DNA of 64,000 nt from Sequoia sempervirens. Lineage: Eukaryota > Streptophyta > Pinopsida > Cupressales > Cupressaceae. A program made the position numbers and the translations under genes. This document shows positions 59,777 to 64,000 of this stretch, piece by piece. Within the stretch, counting starts at the first letter, position 1. Every line of letters starts with the position of its first letter. The DNA lies in NCBI GenBank assembly GCA_007258455.2, contig VDFB02252616.1:125521060-125585059 (forward strand). Reading direction: 5' to 3'. The notes under the pieces were generated by a model, which saw only the letters and a list, made by a program, of their open reading frames with translations, did not search any database and was not told the DNA's origin.

Positions 59777-62700
59777 GATGAGATAGACATTTTGGCATGT
59801 AAATTTTGAATAGATACCAAGATGGCATATGCCACATATTGTAAAACTTTGTTTGAGTTGGCTTTGATGCCATTTTTGTATATGGACATACACTTGATTA
59901 TTGGATAATTTGATATATATAGAAGTTGACAATTGAAATTTAGTTTCCTCCTCATGTGCATGATTAAACTCTTTGAAGCAATGGTTAAATATCAATGTAC
60001 AATAGCATAAAAAGAATGGTTAAATATTATGTAGTTTATATTCATATTGCTGATTACATTGCATTGCACATCTTTCAAACTCAAAGCATTATTTCACATT
60101 GCATAAGTAACAACTAGATACTCATATGATTAACCCTACACCATCTGATTTTCTTCTTTGTCAACTTTCCCATGCCTTAGTAAATTTGGTGGTCCATTTG
60201 TAACCATCAATTTTTTTATATAACATAAATTCACCTTTTTCAAAAAATTAATATGGCTAGACTCCCATATGAATACTAATAATATATCATATGACCATTC
60301 TTCATATACTTACTAGAACTTTGTGTCTTCTTAGATGAGCCAAAAGTTGTTGCCCAACTACCTCTACCTTCATCAATGTTCCATATTTTAATCATTCCAT
60401 CCCAAGATGTGACCATTTGTTGACTAGAAGATTCAATTATTTGCAGGCATGAAATGACATCATCATGCACTTTGACCTAGAAATTTAGGAAAAGAATACT
60501 ATTAAAAGTTGTGAGCTCTATGAAAAATAGATGTTTATCTGACTACAACACCATCTAAATATGGATTCTTTTAGAAAATAAAAAGCAAGACATAACTTTT
60601 AAACAAATAATTTAATCACAATGTATTTTTCACAAAGAAAATTTGTATAAACCGCTTCTCCATAATGGATAGTATAGAAAATAATTGCATTGGTAGAACA
60701 AAACTCCAAAACATTTCTGATTTCCTTGATTAATTGAATCTTAAGTAGAATCCCCACAATAATTATGTTTTACATAAACCGATAGGAAAACAACATTGCT
60801 TGGAAAGTGCATCTCTAATATTTTATGTTCCTTGTACAATAATTTAAATACATTTGAAGAAGTTATATGAAAATATAGCTTCTTAAATTCTTCTTTAATT
60901 TGAAGGTTAGTTTTGATAGTGAGTAATTTATTTCATAGATGGATTTTAGCTTTTGCTTGATTGTTGTGCACTGTACTTTCTTCTATAAATAAAATGAGAC
61001 ATGCTAATGCACATTTTCACTATAATTTATCTATTTTCTTCCTCAACATATCTCTCTCTTGGGCTTTGATACAACCCTGTCAGGGCCTGTCCTAATCACA
61101 TTTAGCCCAAATCAAAAAGAAAATTTCATGCATTGCTTCTCCCTACACTAGCAGACCCTGGCTGGAGGTTTTATTTGATATTGTCAACAAACATACATCT
61201 GGTTGTCTGAATGAATGGGGGAGTTACAACCTTCCCAATCAAGAGGTCATGACTTGTCAAAACCGATTAAAGCAATTTAAGACTTATGTCATAGGATGAG
61301 AACATTTGACCATAGGCTCAATGATAAATGCAATGATCTTTAACTAAATTATTCATACAAATTTCTTAGATTTGGAATAATTCAATGAAAATCAGCCAAA
61401 ACATTTAAACAAGATATTTAGATCTAAAACATTCACATATGATAAATAGATCTACACATATAAGTTGGTTGGAATAGAGTATTTAATTCAAATAACTCAC
61501 TTCAAGATTACAATTATTTTTCTTTAATTGTTTGCTCATAACCAAGATTATAATGATAAAAAAAAAAATTAGAAAAATATTGGGATACTAAAATCCACTA
61601 TGCTTGGCGTACAGATGCAACCTTTCTGTGAAATTTCCCTCACAAATCCAAACAAGTTTCATCCTCCAAACTATAGGAAACCAATGGGGTTTCGTTGAAA
61701 AATCTCCATAACCTAAGGGTTTTTGTCCTTAGATCCAACAAGTGAACACAAGTGTCCGACTTTGCAATTTTGGATTTTTTGAGATGATGTCCAAAGATTA
61801 TCCAAACTAATGAATTTTTATTCCTTATATAGAGGTTGAAGGCCTAACATGGGTCCAAATTTTCTTGCCATTTTCTCACATTCAAATTTGGGCTCATTAA
61901 TTGCATTCTTGGTTAGTCGTGGTCATGGGTGGAGTCCATTCAAATGGTGAGGTTTTGTGAAAGTGCATGCTTGAGTGTGGAGATCTAGGGAAATGATTGC
62001 TTTTAAGTTCAAGAAAATAATTATACCAAGGTCCAACATCAAGGGTTCAGGTGATGGGATTCTTGGGTGTTAGGACACAAGACAATGGGGATCTAGGGGT
62101 TTGAGGATTAGGATACCCCATTGGCTCTTTTACAAACGTAAGACATCATCAAAAGGCCCATAGATCCAAAGAGGAATGTATGGTTTGAGAAGTGGTGGTC
62201 AAGGTATTAGGGTGTTATGTGAATGGAAAGGAAATATTTCAAAGGCCCACAAGAGAAGGAAGTGGGAGGTGGAGGCACAAGGAATGAAAGAAATGCATGA
62301 TAGTATTAGAGAGTCTAAAATCCCACCCAAAGTAGGAAAGTGACACATCTTTCAAACTCAAAGCATTATTTTGTATCATTGTTACATTGGTCTTGAGAGT
62401 GGTAGCTTAATATAGGTGTTTGAAGTGATTGAGAGGTCAGTTTTAGGGTCGGTTTTAGGGTAGTTAAGGTGTTTGAAGTGATTTAGAGGTTGCTTTTAGA
62501 GAAGAGAGATGTTGAAGAGTACATCAAGTCAGTGAGAACCAAAGTGTAATGTGTTTTAGTTTGTGATACTCCTTTGTTTCTTTGCAGATGTGTGATAAAT
62601 TCTTAGTTCAATGATGTTGAACAATTTTAGAAAAAAGAAAGTTGTGTCGTGGTCCACATTCAATCCAACAAGCAAAAATCAAAGCTCAGCCTCTTCGAAT

Positions 62701-62880
62701 GAAAATGCTTGTTTGCAAAACAAATGAATAAGAATGAGGTAGTTAAGGTGTTTGAAGTTATTTAGAGGTCACTTTTAGGGTGGAAGGCTTAAAACTCAAT
62801 TTTCAATGCACAAAAAAGAATGAAATTACTTCAAACCAAGTTTGTGAAGAAGTTAACTATGTTGCCCACTAGTTTCCCTT
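59777..62880. other. Mostly non-coding part of the right copy
   Basis: Apart from the WD40-like exon at 60314-60476 I see no gene. The sequence mirrors 1741-4845. Confidence 0.6.
60314..60476 (-). pseudogene. Isolated WD40-repeat exon (right copy)
   Basis: The sequence, reading frame, acceptor and donor are the same as at 2294-2456, including SWDGMIKIWNI. No further blades are visible upstream on the minus strand within this window's copy. Confidence 0.6.
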
Positions 62881-64000
62881 AAGAGTCCAAAGTGCTAAAA
62901 GACAACAATCTTTGAAGGTCTATTTCTCCGAGACCGTGATGCTTACAGAATCTCCGTCCAAGGCTATGGGATTATGTTGGGACCATCTACAAAAACCATC
63001 TCTCATTTTTTGCTATCTTAGGCGTTTTCCTGCGGTGATGACTTTTCAGTGGAGGGAAAAGTTGCCAAATGCAAGCAGTGTAAAGTTGCAAAGTGGTGCA
63101 ACTTTCACTCCGTAGCTCATACGACCAAAGCAGAGACTATTTCCCAACGCGTTGATTCGAGGATGGAATGCGTTTACACTAGGGATGGTCCTCTCTTGCA
63201 CCCAAATATGCCAAATCACTCAGAGCTACATTGGACCGACAATTTCCATTAAGAGTCTAAAGTGCTAAAACACAGCAATCTTTGAAGGTCTATTTCTCAG
63301 AGACCATGATTCTTATAGACTCATCTTCTGAGGTTATGGGATCATTTTGGGACCATCTACAAAAGCCTCTCTCATTTTTTGCTATCTAAGAGGCATTTTC
63401 CTATGGTGATGACTTTTCAATGGAGGGAAAAGTTGCCGGATACCACTTTGATTAATAAAGTTGCAAAGTGAATTGCAACTTTCACTCAAGTAGCTAAATA
63501 TGACCAAGCAGACTATTCCAACATGTTTGGATGGAGTGCGTTCACATTAGGGAGTGGTCCTCTCTTTTCTAAATCACAGCAGAAACACTCTAAGCTACAT
63601 TAGATAGATGATTTCCCTTAAGAGTCCAAAGTGCTAAAAGGGAAGCAATCTTTGAAGGTCTATTTCTTAAGATACCATGATGCTACCACCGGAATCTTCA
63701 TCTAAGGCTATGTGATTGTGTTGGGACCATCTACGAAAATATCTGTCAGTTTTTTCTATCTCAGAGGCGTTTTTCAATGGTGATGACTTTTCAGATGAGG
63801 GAAAAGTTGCCAGATGCAAGCGGTGTAAAGTTGCAAAGTGGTGCAACTTTCATTCTGCAACTCCTACAACCAAATGGACTGTTCCAACACGTCCGTATGG
63901 GTACGTTTACGCCAGGGATGGTCCTCTTTTGCACCCAAATACGCCGAATCACTCGGAGCTACATTGGACCGGTGATTTCCCTTAAGAGTCCAAAGTGCTA
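62881..64000 (+). repeat. ~368-bp tandem repeat array with coding potential
   Basis: Units start at 62881, 63251, 63620 and 63984 (periods 370, 369 and 364), each with AAGAGTC.AAAGTGCTAAAA. The array continues past the window end. In units 1 and 3 a frame of ~65-75 codons is open, with the same pattern: GDDFS-EGKVA-CK-CKVAKWCN FH, then a DGPLLHPN-PNHSELHWT segment and a stop at the unit end. Unit 2 is frame-broken and degenerate in the Cys region. Confidence 0.9.

Larger units (their letters stand above)
57987..63003. repeat. Right copy of ~5-kb duplicated segment
   Basis: Direct-orientation counterpart of 1-4967. Identity is very high in 60040-61980 and somewhat lower in 58500-59760. It continues into the tandem repeat array at 62881. 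Confidence 0.95.

Noticed and set aside
1..64000. tRNA and rRNA genes
   Set aside because: No stretch was recognised by eye; a covariance-model scan could still find tRNA-like pieces, but I cannot support any.

Overview
The window is nuclear DNA of a land plant, most likely a gymnosperm with a large genome (an inference from its giant LTR retroelements, low gene content and A+T richness; no diagnostic host gene is present). I see no intact host gene, rRNA, tRNA or CRISPR array. Nearly everything that can be identified is mobile or duplicated DNA, nested several layers deep.

Layout. 1-4967 is a duplicated segment repeated at 57987-63003. Each copy holds a decayed multi-exon gene of unknown family and, on the minus strand, one WD40-like exon. 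Each copy ends by entering a ~368-bp tandem repeat; in the left copy that array runs into a 100-N gap. 6275-9018 and 26183-28934 are inverted copies of one sequence that carries the 5' part of an unrecognised long gene; only the right copy continues (28268-34864). About 9030-15655 is a foldback-like structure whose left arm is broken by a segment carrying a 175-aa ORF and by a polypyrimidine tract. 16522-25953 is a 4.4-kb solo LTR (TSD TGTCT), itself split by a related, internally deleted element in the opposite orientation (16802-21788, TSD ATAAA) whose LTR is 4.8 kb. The long gene at 28268 is interrupted by a LINE that has ORF1 but no ORF2 (31550-34438, 15-bp TSD), and that LINE is interrupted by a solo LTR (31897-33206).

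35625-55397 is a complete but decayed ~19.8-kb Ty3/gypsy element of the Tat lineage: two ~1.28-kb LTRs, PBS-like site, long leader, gag-protease-RT-RNase H-archaeal-type RNase H-integrase, a 3.5-kb spacer, an antisense gene with a plant mobile domain (PMD) and a likely intron, and a polypurine tract. Just past it, 55701-56914 is a 1.2-kb retroposed unit with a 14-bp TSD; its single ORF is a diverged relative of the 175-aa ORF at 9937.

Functionally the region is a TE graveyard. Stop codons in the Tat polyprotein are almost all one C-to-T change away from CAG or CGA, as expected for long-methylated DNA. The most interesting items are the intron-bearing antisense PMD gene, the retroposed ORF family, the ~5-kb LTR family, the coding-capable tandem repeat, and two gene families found here at least twice that I cannot assign.
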